A DNA stretch of 64,000 bases from Adlercreutzia rubneri (GTDB taxonomy: Bacteria; Actinomycetota; Coriobacteriia; Coriobacteriales; Eggerthellaceae): NCBI RefSeq assembly GCF_009755265.1, contig NZ_WPOO01000001.1, positions 300,019-364,018 on the forward strand, in the 5' to 3' direction. The notes below the pieces were generated by a model that saw only the letters and a program-made list of their open reading frames with translations, made no database searches and was not told the origin of the DNA. Positions 9,267 to 18,969 of this stretch are shown here, one piece after another. Position numbers and translations under genes: made by a program. How positions within the stretch are numbered: the stretch's first letter is position 1; each line of letters starts with the position of its first letter.

Positions 9267-10751
9267 CTAGTCCGTCGGGAAGAAGACGTCCATGCGGGCG
9301 TCTTCTTTCTGCTTGCCAGCGAGCGTTCCCACCACCATGAGGACGCCGGCCACCGCCACGCCGATGACGATCTGGTGCAAATCGGCCACTTTGAAGCCCG
9401 CGGCCATGGCGGCGCAGTAGGCCAACGTGCCGCCGGCGAGCGAGAGCAGAGCGCCCGTGGCGTTGGCCCGCTTCCAGAACAACCCGCAGACAAGCACGAA
9501 CAGAAACGCCGTCTCCAGACCGCCGAAAGCGAACATGTTGATCTTCCAGATGACATCCGGCGGCACGATGGAGAGCACGAACACGAGCAGGCCCACCGCC
9601 AGCGTCACCGCCTGGCTGGAAAGGGCGACGGAGCGCTGGGAGGGCATGTGCCCGCGGTCGTCGCACCAGTGCAGATAGACGTCCTTGATGATGGCCGAGG
9701 ACGACGAGATGAGCAGCGATGACACCGTGGAAATGGACGCGGCCACAGGTCCTATGATGGCGATGCCCGCCAACGCCGGCGGCAGCGAGGCCGTGATGAC
9801 CGTCGGGATGATGTTGTCCACGCTGCCCCCGTAGGCGGCGAGGTCCTCCGTAAGAACACCGGCTGTAAGCACGCCGAGCGAGGTGACGCCGATCATCATG
9901 GCGCCGATGATGACGGTGCCCCAGATCATGGCGCGGTGCAGCGACTTCACGTCCTTGTAGCCCATGGTGCGCACCACCGATTGGGGCAGCACGAAGGTGA
10001 ACACGCCCACGAGCAGCCACTGCGTAAAGTACAGAGACGGCGGCATGGCGCCCCCGGCGAAGGGCTCAAGCATCTCCGGGGAGGTCTCCTTGATGGAGGT
10101 CATGAGGGCCTCGTAGCCGCCCCCGGCCGTGAGAATGCCCCCGGCGAGCACCACGATGCCCACGAGCATCATGATGCCGCACAGGGTATCGGTCACGGCC
10201 ACGCCGCGAAAGCCGCCAATGGTGGTGAACAGGATGACCGCCACCCCGAACAGCGCCAGGCCCACCAGGTAGGAGTACCCGGTCACCGCCTCAAAGAGCT
10301 TCGCGCCGCCGACGAACTGGGCCACCATGGTGGCGGCGAAGAACAGCACGATGACGAGCGCCGATAAGTTTGCGAGCGCATTGGACCCGTAACGGGCGCG
10401 AATCACGTCGACCACCGTGACGGCGTCCAGCTTGCGGGAGATGAGCGCCATCTTCTTCCCGAAAATGCCGTACAGAAGCACCAGCGCCGTCACCTGCACC
10501 ACGGCCATGTACACCCAGCCGAAGCCGATCTGCCACGCCTGGCCGGGGCCGCCCACAAAGGAGCTCACCGAGCCATAGGTGGCGATGGTGGTCATGGCCA
10601 GCACGAAGCCGCCAAGGGCACGGTTGCCGATGAAGTAGCTGTTGACGAAGCCGCCCCCGGCCGCATCAGCGCGGCGACGCACGACGATGCTCGCCGCCAG
10701 GGCAACGAGGAGGAAGAGGACAAGCGGGATGAGGGAGGCGAGACTAGCCAC
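9267..10751 (-). CDS. panF: sodium/pantothenate symporter
   Basis: A 494-residue member of the solute:sodium symporter family with about 13 membrane segments. It resembles E. coli PanF along its length: YFIGNRALGGFVLAMT, SSFVGGPGQAW, VAQFVGGAKLFEA, TTIGGFRGVAVTDT and SSAIIKDVYL are all PanF-like. It would import pantothenate, the coenzyme A precursor, with Na+. The GTG at 10751 is taken as start because GGGGAGGAGG precedes it and it overlaps the stop of the small DUF997-type gene upstream, the same yhdT-panF order seen in E. coli. Substrate is inferred from similarity and this pairing. Confidence 0.87.
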   Translation of the reverse strand: MASLASLIPLVLFLLVALAASIVVRRRADAAGGGFVNSYFIGNRALGGFVLAMTTIATYGSVSSFVGGPGQAWQIGFGWVYMAVVQVTALVLLYGIFGKKMALISRKLDAVTVVDVIRARYGSNALANLSALVIVLFFAATMVAQFVGGAKLFEAVTGYSYLVGLALFGVAVILFTTIGGFRGVAVTDTLCGIMMLVGIVVLAGGILTAGGGYEALMTSIKETSPEMLEPFAGGAMPPSLYFTQWLLVGVFTFVLPQSVVRTMGYKDVKSLHRAMIWGTVIIGAMMIGVTSLGVLTAGVLTEDLAAYGGSVDNIIPTVITASLPPALAGIAIIGPVAASISTVSSLLISSSSAIIKDVYLHWCDDRGHMPSQRSVALSSQAVTLAVGLLVFVLSIVPPDVIWKINMFAFGGLETAFLFVLVCGLFWKRANATGALLSLAGGTLAYCAAMAAGFKVADLHQIVIGVAVAGVLMVVGTLAGKQKEDARMDVFFPTD

Positions 10752-11070
10752 GGCGGGCCTCCTCCCCTTCAGCGTCCGTTGCGCCGGCAGTGGCTGCACC
10801 GACTACAGCCTCGGCGTCATCGTCGAGGCTGAAATCCGCGAAGACGCAACGGGCAAGCACGACGACGCAGACGATAGCCGCGATCCACGGACCGATTGTG
10901 CCCCCGATGATCCACAGCGGCGTCGAGAACACCTCGATGCCGCAGCCGGCAAGCCCGATACCGCCCACAAGCCACACAGCCACGATGACCGCCAGCGCGA
11001 TGACGGTCGCCACCGCCTCCCGGTTGGCCTGGCGCATCTTGGCGCCATAGGTGGAAAACGTTCTCCTCAT
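10744..11070 (-). CDS. YhdT/DUF997-like small membrane protein
   Basis: A 108-residue protein with two hydrophobic helices (about 17-41 and 50-75) and an acidic, Ala-rich C-terminal tail. The arrangement and the position directly upstream of panF fit the DUF997 (YhdT) family, which accompanies PanF in other bacteria; the function of YhdT is unknown. The start at 11070 has AGGAG at proper spacing; two other ATGs upstream have not. Its stop TAG (10746-10744) overlaps the panF ribosome binding and start region, so translation is probably coupled. The tail is longer than in the E. coli protein. Confidence 0.7.
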   Translation of the reverse strand: MRRTFSTYGAKMRQANREAVATVIALAVIVAVWLVGGIGLAGCGIEVFSTPLWIIGGTIGPWIAAIVCVVVLARCVFADFSLDDDAEAVVGAATAGATDAEGEEARRG

Positions 11071-11150
11071 GCCCATCTCCTCTCGCCACCGGCCTTCCGC
11101 CCCCTTCGGCATCCGGCCCCTTCGATCCCGCGCTCGTTCCTTCGGAACGT

Positions 11151-11182
11151 AAAAAGCTCCGAGGGCAGTGTACCCTCGGAGC
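11151..11182 (-). terminator. thrS terminator
   Basis: Ten-bp perfect stem (GCTCCGAGGG and complement, 11156-11182) followed on the minus strand by five T residues. Confidence 0.85.
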
Positions 11183-11225
11183 CTTGCGTTTGACGCGGTG
11201 TTACCTATAGTTTCTGGCTATAGGT

Positions 11226-13145
11226 CTAGATGGCGGCGTCCCTGATCACGTCGATGAACTTCTGGCGATCCCACTGGCCCAAATCGCCCTCCGAGCGCTC
11301 GCGCACGCTGACGAGCTTCTCCTCGACCTCCTTGTCGCCCATGACGATCATGTAGGGGATCTTCTGGCTCTGGGCCTTCGCGATCTTCACCTTCATGGGC
11401 TCGTTCTGATCCATGACCTCCACGCGGCCGCCCACGGCCTTCAGCTCGCCGGCGAACTCGGCCGCCGCCTCCTTGTGGCGGTCGGCGATGGGGATGACGG
11501 CCACCTGCACCGGGGCCAGCCACAGCGGCAGCGCGCCGGCATAGTGCTCGATCAAGATGCCGAGGAAGCGCTCGATGGAGCCGAAGATGGCGCGGTGCAG
11601 CATCCAGGGGGTCTCCTCGGTGTTGTCCTCGGTGCGGTAGGTCAGCCCGAAGCGCATGGGCATGTTGAAGTCGATCTGCACTGTGGAGCACTGCCAGGTG
11701 CGCCCGATGGCGTCCTTCACCTTGATGTCGATCTTCGGCCCGTAGAAGGCGCCGTCGCCCTCATTGATGTCGTAGGCCAGGCCGCGACGCGCGCAAGCCT
11801 CCTTCAGCGAGTCGGTGGCGTGCTCCCACATGTCGTCGGTGCCGATGGACTTGTCCGGGCGCGTGGAGATCTCGGCCTCGTAGGTGAAGCCGAAGGTGCC
11901 CATGATGTAGTCGACCAGCTCCAGGATGGCGACTACCTCGTCGACCACCTGGTCTTTGGTGCAGAAGATGTGGGCGTCGTCCTGGGTGAAGCCGCGGGCG
12001 CGCAAGAGGCCGTGGACCACGCCGGACATCTCGTGGCGGTACACGGTGCCGAACTCGAAGTAGCGCAGCGGCAGATCGCGGTAGGAGTGCAGCTCGTTCT
12101 TGTAGATGATCACGTGCCCCGGGCAGTTCATGGGCTTCACGCCGTACTCGGAGTAGCGAGGCTCCTCATCGGTGCCCTCGTTGATCTGGAAGAAGTACAT
12201 GTTCTCGTGGTAGAAGCCGTAATGGCCGGAGGTCTTCCACACATCCGCGTTGTAGATGTGCGGAGTGATGACCTCCTCGTAGCCGCGCTCGTACAGATCG
12301 CGGCGCAGCCACTCCTGCAAGGTGCGGATGACGCGCGCGCCCTTGGGAAGGTACAGCGGCAATCCCACGCCGGCCATGGGCTCCATCATGTAGATGCCCA
12401 GCTCGCGCCCGAGCTTGCGGTGGTCGCGCTTCTCGGCCTCCTCCAGGTTGTGCAGGTACTCCTCCAGCTCCTTTTTGCCGAAGAACGCCGTGCCGTAGAT
12501 GCGGGTGAGCATCTCGTTGTCCGAGTCGCCCTTCCAGTAGGCGCCGGCCACCTTGGTGAGCTTGTAGGCGCCGAGCTTGCCGGTGTCGGGCACGTGCGGC
12601 CCGCGGCACAGGTCGGTGAAGTCGCCGAGCTGGTAGATGGAGATGGTCTCGTCCTCGGGCAGCTCGTCGATGAGCTCGAGCTTGAGCGGCTGGTCGGTGA
12701 AGATCTCCCGCGCCTCGTCGCGGCTGACCTCGCGACGGACGATGGCGGCGCCGGACTTGGCGATCTCGGCCATGCGGGCCTCAATGGCGGCGAAGTCGTC
12801 CGGCGAGACGGTCACGCCCTCGGGCAGCTCGATGTCGTAGTAGAAGCCGTTCTCGATGGCCGGGCCGACGCCGAACTTCACACCGGGGTACATATCGGTG
12901 AGGGCGGCGGCCAGAAGATGGGCCGTGGAATGGCGCATGAGCTCGAGGCCCTCGTCGCTCTTGGCGGTGACGATGGCCACGGAATCGCCGTCGGAGACGA
13001 CGGTGTCCAAGTCGACGGGGGTGTCGTTGACGATGCCGGCCAGCGCCGCGCGGGCGAGCCCCGCGCCGATGGAGGCGGCCACGTCGGCGACGGTGGCGCC
13101 CTCTTCCAGCTCCTTGACGGATCCGTCGGGCAGTACGATGTTCAT
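11226..13145 (-). CDS. thrS: threonyl-tRNA synthetase
   Basis: A 639-residue class II aminoacyl-tRNA synthetase that charges tRNA-Thr. Domains in order are an N-terminal TGS/ubiquitin-like domain (about 1-62), the editing domain with HSTAHLLAAAL (about 70-80), the catalytic core with motif 2 (FEFGTVYRHEMSG) and zinc ligands including the cysteine in MNCPGH, and the C-terminal anticodon-binding domain (about 535-635). Length is standard. The ATG at 13145 has AAAGGAG before it. I found no T-box in the short upstream gap, which holds only the terminator of the next gene. Confidence 0.97.
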   Translation of the reverse strand: MNIVLPDGSVKELEEGATVADVAASIGAGLARAALAGIVNDTPVDLDTVVSDGDSVAIVTAKSDEGLELMRHSTAHLLAAALTDMYPGVKFGVGPAIENGFYYDIELPEGVTVSPDDFAAIEARMAEIAKSGAAIVRREVSRDEAREIFTDQPLKLELIDELPEDETISIYQLGDFTDLCRGPHVPDTGKLGAYKLTKVAGAYWKGDSDNEMLTRIYGTAFFGKKELEEYLHNLEEAEKRDHRKLGRELGIYMMEPMAGVGLPLYLPKGARVIRTLQEWLRRDLYERGYEEVITPHIYNADVWKTSGHYGFYHENMYFFQINEGTDEEPRYSEYGVKPMNCPGHVIIYKNELHSYRDLPLRYFEFGTVYRHEMSGVVHGLLRARGFTQDDAHIFCTKDQVVDEVVAILELVDYIMGTFGFTYEAEISTRPDKSIGTDDMWEHATDSLKEACARRGLAYDINEGDGAFYGPKIDIKVKDAIGRTWQCSTVQIDFNMPMRFGLTYRTEDNTEETPWMLHRAIFGSIERFLGILIEHYAGALPLWLAPVQVAVIPIADRHKEAAAEFAGELKAVGGRVEVMDQNEPMKVKIAKAQSQKIPYMIVMGDKEVEEKLVSVRERSEGDLGQWDRQKFIDVIRDAAI

Positions 13146-13255
13146 GGAACTCCTTTCCTCGCGCCGGGCGCGCACAGAGCGCCTGCGCGGTTTCCGCCGG
13201 GGCGTTGACTACCCCGACTCCGTTTCGAAGCACCGGGATTCCGATGCTCCCCTAT

Positions 13256-13284
13256 TAAAACAGAGCCGCACGGGGGCGGCTCTG
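13256..13284 (-). terminator. terminator of the zinc-ribbon membrane protein gene
   Basis: CAGAGCCGC and its complement form a hairpin, followed on the minus strand by TTTTAAT. Confidence 0.85.
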
Positions 13285-13311
13285 CCTTTAGGCTAACTTG
13301 TTGAAAAAAGC

Positions 13312-13815
13312 CTAGCCCTGGCTGGCCGGGCGGCTCTGACGCGCCTGGCCAGAGGGGCGACGCTGACGCGTGGCATGCGGAGCAGGGGCGCCCACGGGTG
13401 TGGCGCAGTAAGGGCAGACCGTCCAAGAGGGCTCAAGCGCGTGGTTGCAGCGCATGCAGAGGTTCTTCAGTTGCGTGTGGCAGTTCGGGCACAGGACAAA
13501 GTCCGCCTCTACGGGATAGCCGCAGTTGGCGCATTCGCCGTACTTCATGAGCTGGCGCTGTTTGAGCGCGATCTCCAGCTCCTGCTCGTCGCGATCGAGT
13601 TGGAGCAGCGGAGGGCGCAGCAAGCAGTAGGCCACCAAGCCCAGCACCGGCACGAGCGCCACCACGGCCCAGATGTACCAGGCGGTGCCGCGCAGATAGG
13701 CGTCGCGCACGACCCACACGATGGAAAGCACGTACAAAATGACCAGCAGAACCAAGACAACAGTAAAGGCCGCCTGCATCTCCGGCGTCCACAGCTGGGC
13801 AAGAAGCTCGCTCAT
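13312..13815 (-). CDS. membrane protein with double zinc ribbon
   Basis: A 167-residue protein. Two hydrophobic helices lie at about 13-35 and 42-66. A cytoplasmic-looking linker follows, then two CxxC pairs per ribbon in a DZANK-type arrangement (CANCGYP, CPNCHTQ, CMRCNHA, CPYCATP, about 95-145), and finally a basic, disordered tail. The helices and ribbons together suggest a membrane-tethered scaffold; no enzymatic motif is seen. It has its own terminator and stands alone. The function is not known to me. Confidence 0.75.
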   Translation of the reverse strand: MSELLAQLWTPEMQAAFTVVLVLLVILYVLSIVWVVRDAYLRGTAWYIWAVVALVPVLGLVAYCLLRPPLLQLDRDEQELEIALKQRQLMKYGECANCGYPVEADFVLCPNCHTQLKNLCMRCNHALEPSWTVCPYCATPVGAPAPHATRQRRPSGQARQSRPASQG

Positions 13816-13968
13816 ATCAACCTCTTCTGATTCGAGTGCAATTGATGACGTGTCGGCCCATTATAGCAAACCTGCAAGCAAGTGAACCCCACCTGCACGA
13901 ACGCACCGTATATTCCGCCGAGGGCGAGAGACGAAAGCACATTGGTTGCTGTTAGAGGATGAGCAACT

Positions 13969-14590
13969 TCAGACTCCCAGTTCCCGGAAGAGCTCGTCGC
14001 GACGAGCGGGATCGGACGCCGCTTGCGCAAGGTCGTCGACACGGCCGGCCTCTATGAGCCGGGATGCCAGGGCGGCGAATCGCGCGGAACCCTCCTCGCG
14101 ACCTTCTTGGCGACCTTCCTCGCGCGCCTCCTCGCAGGCTATGCGGCCGTTTATGCGCTCGCGCCGCGCGGCGTTCTCCACGATCGTGCTCACCGACCAC
14201 ACCTTGTCCACCCACTCTCGATCCTCGTTGGCCCGCCCGACCGCTGCCTCTATCTTGCGCGAGAGCGATCCCAGGGCCTTGCCCGTCTGGGCATATCTTA
14301 ACAGATCGAGCAGATCGCCGCCCGGCGCGTCCTCCCATGCCCGGGCGTTCAGCGCGAGCCAGTGCGAGGCATCCCCGAGCCGCAATTCGGGGACCTCGTC
14401 GCATCGGCGCTCGAGATGGTAGACGGGCAGGTCGTACCCGAAGGGATCCTGGCTGCACAGGAAGACGACGAAGCTCTCGGGCAACCGGTCGTAGTCGTCC
14501 CCAGCGGGAAGCTCCCTCACATCCAGGACAGCCTGGTAGTACCGGAAGCGCTTCCCGGCAGAGCCGAACCGCAGAAACGACGCGGGGATG
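13969..14590 (-). pseudogene. 5'-truncated Rpn-family nuclease (PD-(D/E)XK transposase-like)
   Basis: The translation GKRFRYYQAVLDVREL, YDRLPESFVVFLCSQDPFG and the charged EEGRQEGREEG stretch near the C-terminus match the latter two thirds of Rpn recombination-promoting nucleases. A start (GTG) exists at 14520, but the family pattern continues upstream in the same frame to at least 14590 without the N-terminal part that carries the first catalytic residues. Just beyond, at 14661-14745, are two copies of the dispersed palindrome. It seems the 5' end was lost at or near that repeat cluster. An active protein is unlikely. Rpn genes in gut bacteria often vary and decay, which fits. Confidence 0.65.
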
Positions 14591-14660
14591 TCCCGTTTCG
14601 TTCCCCGCGCTGACCGCAGTCGCGTCGCAGCGCATTCTCGCCGCGCGAAGTTGCAAAACT

Positions 14661-14690
14661 CCGTAGGGGCGGCGCTTGCGCCGCCCTCCC
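14661..14690. repeat. variant dispersed palindrome (GGCGCTTGCGCC core)
   Basis: CCGTAGGGGCGG..CCGCCC with the usual CCGTAG flank but a different centre from the main family. Confidence 0.65.
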
Positions 14691-14715
14691 AAAAAAGGGA
14701 GATTCACGAAACTGA

Positions 14716-14745
14716 AAAGGGGCGACCAAGGTCGCCCCCTACGGA
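14716..14745. repeat. dispersed GGGGCGACC/GGTCGCCCC palindrome
   Basis: Typical copy with CTACGGA flank, 32 bp before the valS stop on the plus coordinate axis. Confidence 0.85.
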
Positions 14746-14777
14746 TCAAATCACGAGTAATGCGGAATTGAAAAAGC

Positions 14778-17453
14778 TTACCCCAGCTCGGCGATCTGGG
14801 CGTCCAGACGGGCGAGCTTGTCGGTGAGGTCGGCGAGCTTGGCGCGGTCCTTCACGACGATCTCGGGGGCCGCCTTCGCCAGGAAGCCGGGGTTGGAGAG
14901 CTTCTTCTCGAACTTGGCGGCATCCTTGGCCACGCCCTCGCGCTCCTTCACGAGGCGGGCGCGCTCGGCGGCGAAGTCCACATGCCCCGCCAGCACGATG
15001 TACACCTCCAGGCCGCTTCCCAGCACCACAGCGGACTCGGCGGGCTTGGAAGCCTCCACGGCCACGTCGAACTCCTCCACGTTGGCGAGCTGGCGCACCA
15101 GATGTTCCTGGCCCAGAAGCAGCGCGGCATCGGTCTCGTCGGCCACCTTCACGGCCACGGGCAGCGCCGTCTTCGGGGAGATGCCGTAGCGCGCCCGGGT
15201 GGAACGCACGGCACCCACCACCTCGCACACCATGGCAATGGCCCGCTCGGCGTCCTCGTCCACATAGGCGGCGAGCTCGCCCGCATCGGGCCACGCGGCC
15301 ACGATGAGCATCGGAGCCGCATCGGCATCCTTGGGCATCTCACCGTAGACCTGCTCGGTCACGAACGGCATGATGGGATGCAGAAGGCGCAGGATCTGCC
15401 CCAGCACGAACACGAGGTTGCGCTGGCACACGACGCGGTCGGCCGGATCGGCGTCGGCCCCCAGGCGCGCCTTCGAGAACTCGATGTACCAGTCGCAGAA
15501 CTCGTTCCACACGAAGCTGTACAGCTCGCGGGTGATCTCGCCGAACTCGAAGTTATCGTAGGCCGCGTCCACCGCAGCGACGATCTTGGCCAGTCGCGAG
15601 AAGATCCAGCGGTCGGCCGGCGTGGTGGGCTCGGGCGCGCCGGGCTCATACCCTTCCAGGTTCATGAGCACGAAACGGCTCGCGTTCTTCACCTTGTTCG
15701 CGAAGTTGCGGGAGCTTTCCAGCTTCGCCTCGTTGAACTTCAAGTCCTGGGCGCCGGTCACCTGCATGAGCAGGCCGAAGCGCATGCCGTCGGCGCCGTA
15801 GTCCTCCATGAGGCGCAGCGGATCGACGCCGTTGCCGCGGCTCTTCGACATGGGCTTGCCGTCGGCGGCCATGACCGTCGGATGGATGATGACGTCGTCG
15901 AAGGGGATGGTCTCGTCGCAGCAGTACATGGAGGCCATGACCATGCGCGCCACCCACAGGCCCATGATGTCGCGGGCCGTGGAGAGCACCTGGGTCGGGT
16001 AGGCGTCGCGCATCTGCGGGGCGTCCATGCCCTCCTCGGTCCAGCCCATGGTGGCAAAGGGCCACAGCTGGCTGGAGAACCAGGTGTCCAGCACGTCCTC
16101 GTCCTGGCGCACCGGCGCGCCGCAGACCGGGCACACCTCGATTTCCTCCACCGAGGCGTCCTCCCAGCCGCAGGTGTCGCAGTAGAACATGGGAATGCGG
16201 TGGCCCCACCACAGCTGGCGGGAGATGCACCAGTCCTTCAGGTTGGCGAGCCAGTCCAGGTACACCTGCTTCCAGCGCGCGGGATGGAACTGGATGGAGC
16301 CGTCCTCCACCACGCGGGCCGCCGGCTCCTTCAGGGCGTCCACGGCCACGAACCACTGCTCGGACTCCCAGGGCTCCAGCTTGGTATGGCAGCGGTAGCA
16401 GGTCATTACGGAATGGTCGTGATCCTCCACGTGATCGAGCAGGCCCAGCTCGTCGAAGGCGGCCACGATGGCCTCGCGGGCCTCGTCGCGGTCCATGCCG
16501 GAGAACTTCCCGTAGCCTTCCACGACATGGGCCGTCTCGTCGAAGATGTTGATGCGCTCAAGACCGGCGCGCTCCCCCATGGCCCAGTCGTTGGGGTCAT
16601 GCGACGGCGTCACCTTCACGCAGCCCGTGCCGAATTCGGTATCCACGTGCCAGTCGGCGAAGATGGGAATCTCGCGGTCCACGAGCGGCAGCTTCACCGT
16701 CTTGCCGACGAGGTGCCCGAAGCGCTCGTCCTTGGGATTGACGGCCACGCCGGTGTCGCCCAGCATCGTTTCGGGACGCGTGGTGGCGACGACCAGGTAC
16801 TCCAGGCCGTCCACCGGCTCGGCGAGCGGGTAGCGCAGGTACCACAGATGCCCCGCCTCGTCCACGTACTCGGCCTCGTCGTCGGCGATGGCCGTGGTGC
16901 AGTGCGGGCACCAGTTCACGATGCGCTTGCCGCGGTAGATGATGTCCTCGTGGTACCAGTCGGTGAACAGCTTCCGCACGGCGCGCACGTAGGCCGGCTC
17001 GAGCGTGAAGTGCTCGTCGGAGTAGTCGCAGGAGCAGCCCATGCCCTTGATCTGGTTCACGATGGTGGTGCCGTACTCCTCGCGCCACTTGTAGCATTCC
17101 TCGATGAACGCCTCGCGGCCGATTTCCAAGCGCGAGATGCCCTGCTCGGCCAGACGCTTGTCCACCTTGGTCTGGGTGGAAATGCCGGCGTGATCGGTGC
17201 CGATGATCCAGCGGGTTTTAAAGCCCCGCATGCGGGCGCGGCGGATGCAGGCGTCCTGGATGGTGTCGTTCAGGGCATGCCCCATGTGCAGCACGCCGGT
17301 GATGTTCGGCGGCGGGATGACGATGGTGTAGGATTCGTCGGCATGCTCGCCGAAGCCCGGCGTGCGTTGGAAGTAGCCGGCGTCCTTCCACGCCTCGAAG
17401 ATGGGCCGCTCCATGGCGGCGTAGTCGGTGGACTTCTTCTTGTCCTCGGACAT
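14778..17453 (-). CDS. valS: valyl-tRNA synthetase
   Basis: An 891-residue class I synthetase that charges tRNA-Val. HMGHAL (the HIGH motif) follows PPPNITGVL near residue 50, and PMSKSRGN (the KMSKS motif) is near residue 535. The editing CP1 domain is between them, with TTRPETMLGDT. A zinc-type CxxC set (CDTCGW, CPVCGAP) sits in the connective region, and the C-terminal coiled coil (about 825-890) is typical of ValRS. The ATG is at 17453. Longer frames upstream have no support. The clpX terminator lies upstream. Confidence 0.97.
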   Translation of the reverse strand: MSEDKKKSTDYAAMERPIFEAWKDAGYFQRTPGFGEHADESYTIVIPPPNITGVLHMGHALNDTIQDACIRRARMRGFKTRWIIGTDHAGISTQTKVDKRLAEQGISRLEIGREAFIEECYKWREEYGTTIVNQIKGMGCSCDYSDEHFTLEPAYVRAVRKLFTDWYHEDIIYRGKRIVNWCPHCTTAIADDEAEYVDEAGHLWYLRYPLAEPVDGLEYLVVATTRPETMLGDTGVAVNPKDERFGHLVGKTVKLPLVDREIPIFADWHVDTEFGTGCVKVTPSHDPNDWAMGERAGLERINIFDETAHVVEGYGKFSGMDRDEAREAIVAAFDELGLLDHVEDHDHSVMTCYRCHTKLEPWESEQWFVAVDALKEPAARVVEDGSIQFHPARWKQVYLDWLANLKDWCISRQLWWGHRIPMFYCDTCGWEDASVEEIEVCPVCGAPVRQDEDVLDTWFSSQLWPFATMGWTEEGMDAPQMRDAYPTQVLSTARDIMGLWVARMVMASMYCCDETIPFDDVIIHPTVMAADGKPMSKSRGNGVDPLRLMEDYGADGMRFGLLMQVTGAQDLKFNEAKLESSRNFANKVKNASRFVLMNLEGYEPGAPEPTTPADRWIFSRLAKIVAAVDAAYDNFEFGEITRELYSFVWNEFCDWYIEFSKARLGADADPADRVVCQRNLVFVLGQILRLLHPIMPFVTEQVYGEMPKDADAAPMLIVAAWPDAGELAAYVDEDAERAIAMVCEVVGAVRSTRARYGISPKTALPVAVKVADETDAALLLGQEHLVRQLANVEEFDVAVEASKPAESAVVLGSGLEVYIVLAGHVDFAAERARLVKEREGVAKDAAKFEKKLSNPGFLAKAAPEIVVKDRAKLADLTDKLARLDAQIAELG

Positions 17454-17496
17454 AGGCCCTTGCCCTCGCTTTCCCTGATTGCTCGGTATAAAACAA

Positions 17497-17525
17497 GGCG
17501 GGCGGCACGCACGCGGCCGCCCGCC
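17497..17525 (-). terminator. clpX terminator
   Basis: GGCGGGCGG and its complement form a hairpin followed on the minus strand by TTGTTTTAT. Confidence 0.85.
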
Positions 17526-17565
17526 AGATTGCCTTGGGCGATTATCGCACAGAAGGCCCGCTGCC

Positions 17566-18963
17566 TTACGCAGAAAGAGCCACCTGAGCGCTTCCGTCGG
17601 CGATCTCGACGATCTCGGGGCGCGTCTCACCGGCGATATCGCTCGCGCGCACCGTGACGGAGGTGGCGCCCCTGTGCTCCGGCAAGTCGTACATGACGTC
17701 CATGAGCACGCGCTCGCAGATGGAGCGCAGGCCGCGGGCGCCGGTGCCGTGTTCCACCGCCTCATGGGCGATGGCGGAAAGCGCCGCCGGCTCGAAGGTG
17801 AGGCGCGAGTCCTCGAACTCGAACATGCGGGTGTACTGCTTGACGAGCGCGTTCTTCGGCTCGACGAGGATGCGGACGAGATCCTCCTCCGACAGCTCGT
17901 TCAGCGACGTGATGACCGGGATGCGGCCCACGAACTCGGGGATCATGCCGTACTTGTTCAAGTCCTCCGGCAGCACCTTCTTCAGAAGCTCGGCCTCGGA
18001 CTCCTTCTTGGAGGCGGGCAGCTCGCTGGCGAAGCCGAGGGACGTGGTGCCCACGCGCTGGGCCACGATGTCGGCCAGGCCCACGAAGGCACCGCCCAGA
18101 ATGAACAGGATGTTCGTCGTGTCGATGGGGATGAGCTCCTGCTGGGGGTGCTTGCGGCCGCCCTGGGGAGGCACGCTCGCCTCGCAGCCCTCGACGATCT
18201 TGAGGAGCGCCTGCTGGACGCCCTCGCCGGACACGTCGCGGGTGATGGAGAGGTTCTCGGCCTTGCGGGCGATCTTGTCGATCTCGTCGATGTAGATGAT
18301 GCCGATCTCGGCCCGGGGCACCTCGAAGTCGGCGGCGGTGATGAGCTTGAGCAGGATGTTCTCCACGTCCTCGCCCACGTATCCCGCCTCGGTGAGCGTG
18401 GTGGCGTCAGCGATGGCGAAGGGCACCTTCAGCGTGCGGGCCAGCGTCTGGGCCAGAAGCGTCTTGCCCGAGCCGGTGGGGCCGATGAGCATGATGTTCG
18501 ACTTGGCCAGCTCCACGTCGCCCTCCTGGGCGGCGGCGCCCATGGAGATTCGCTTGTAGTGGTTGTAGACGGCCACGGAAAGGGCGCGCTTGGCCTCCTC
18601 CTGGCCGACGACGTGCTCGGACAGGCGCGCGTACAGCTCGTGGGGCGTCGGCAAATCTCCCAGCACCTCGGCCGGCGAGGGGGCGTTGTCGACCACGGGA
18701 CTGGCCTGGCGCTCGACCTGGGCGGCCGGCGGGTTCATCCAGCCCATGCGGCGGGGATCGTCCTCCAGCATCTCCACCTCCTGGGCCATGGCGTAGCCCA
18801 TGTCCCGCATCATGGCATCGGCGCACACCGAGATGCACTCGTCGCAGATATAGATGCCGTTGGGGCCGGAGATCATGGCGTTGACCTGGTCTCCGGTCTT
18901 GCCGCAGAAGGCGCAGAAATAATTGGTGTCAGTGGGGCCGTAATTGTCGTGACGATGGTTCAT
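17566..18963 (-). CDS. clpX: ATP-dependent Clp protease ATP-binding subunit ClpX
   Basis: A 465-residue AAA+ unfoldase. The N-terminal zinc-binding domain has CAFCGK and CDECISVC. The AAA+ module has Walker A GPTGSGKT (about 160), Walker B IIYIDEIDKI, and the GFAS region near the IGF loop that docks on ClpP. ClpX unfolds tagged proteins and feeds them into ClpP. The gene starts 7 bp after the clpP stop, so clpP-clpX is one operon. Length is slightly above the 420-430 norm, because of a Pro/Ala-rich linker (about 70-105) between the zinc finger and the AAA+ core. Confidence 0.97.
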   Translation of the reverse strand: MNHRHDNYGPTDTNYFCAFCGKTGDQVNAMISGPNGIYICDECISVCADAMMRDMGYAMAQEVEMLEDDPRRMGWMNPPAAQVERQASPVVDNAPSPAEVLGDLPTPHELYARLSEHVVGQEEAKRALSVAVYNHYKRISMGAAAQEGDVELAKSNIMLIGPTGSGKTLLAQTLARTLKVPFAIADATTLTEAGYVGEDVENILLKLITAADFEVPRAEIGIIYIDEIDKIARKAENLSITRDVSGEGVQQALLKIVEGCEASVPPQGGRKHPQQELIPIDTTNILFILGGAFVGLADIVAQRVGTTSLGFASELPASKKESEAELLKKVLPEDLNKYGMIPEFVGRIPVITSLNELSEEDLVRILVEPKNALVKQYTRMFEFEDSRLTFEPAALSAIAHEAVEHGTGARGLRSICERVLMDVMYDLPEHRGATSVTVRASDIAGETRPEIVEIADGSAQVALSA

Positions 18964-18969
18964 GGGGTC

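Noticed and set aside
11475..13208. A 577-codon open frame opposite thrS
   Set aside because: High-GC antisense frame with Leu/Val/Gly/His-biased content and no recognisable protein features.
13146..13255. A possible T-box before thrS
   Set aside because: The gap before thrS lacks the AGAGAG/GGTTGGTG and GAA-specifier landmarks that are clear in the ilvD leader; only the terminator of the upstream gene is present.
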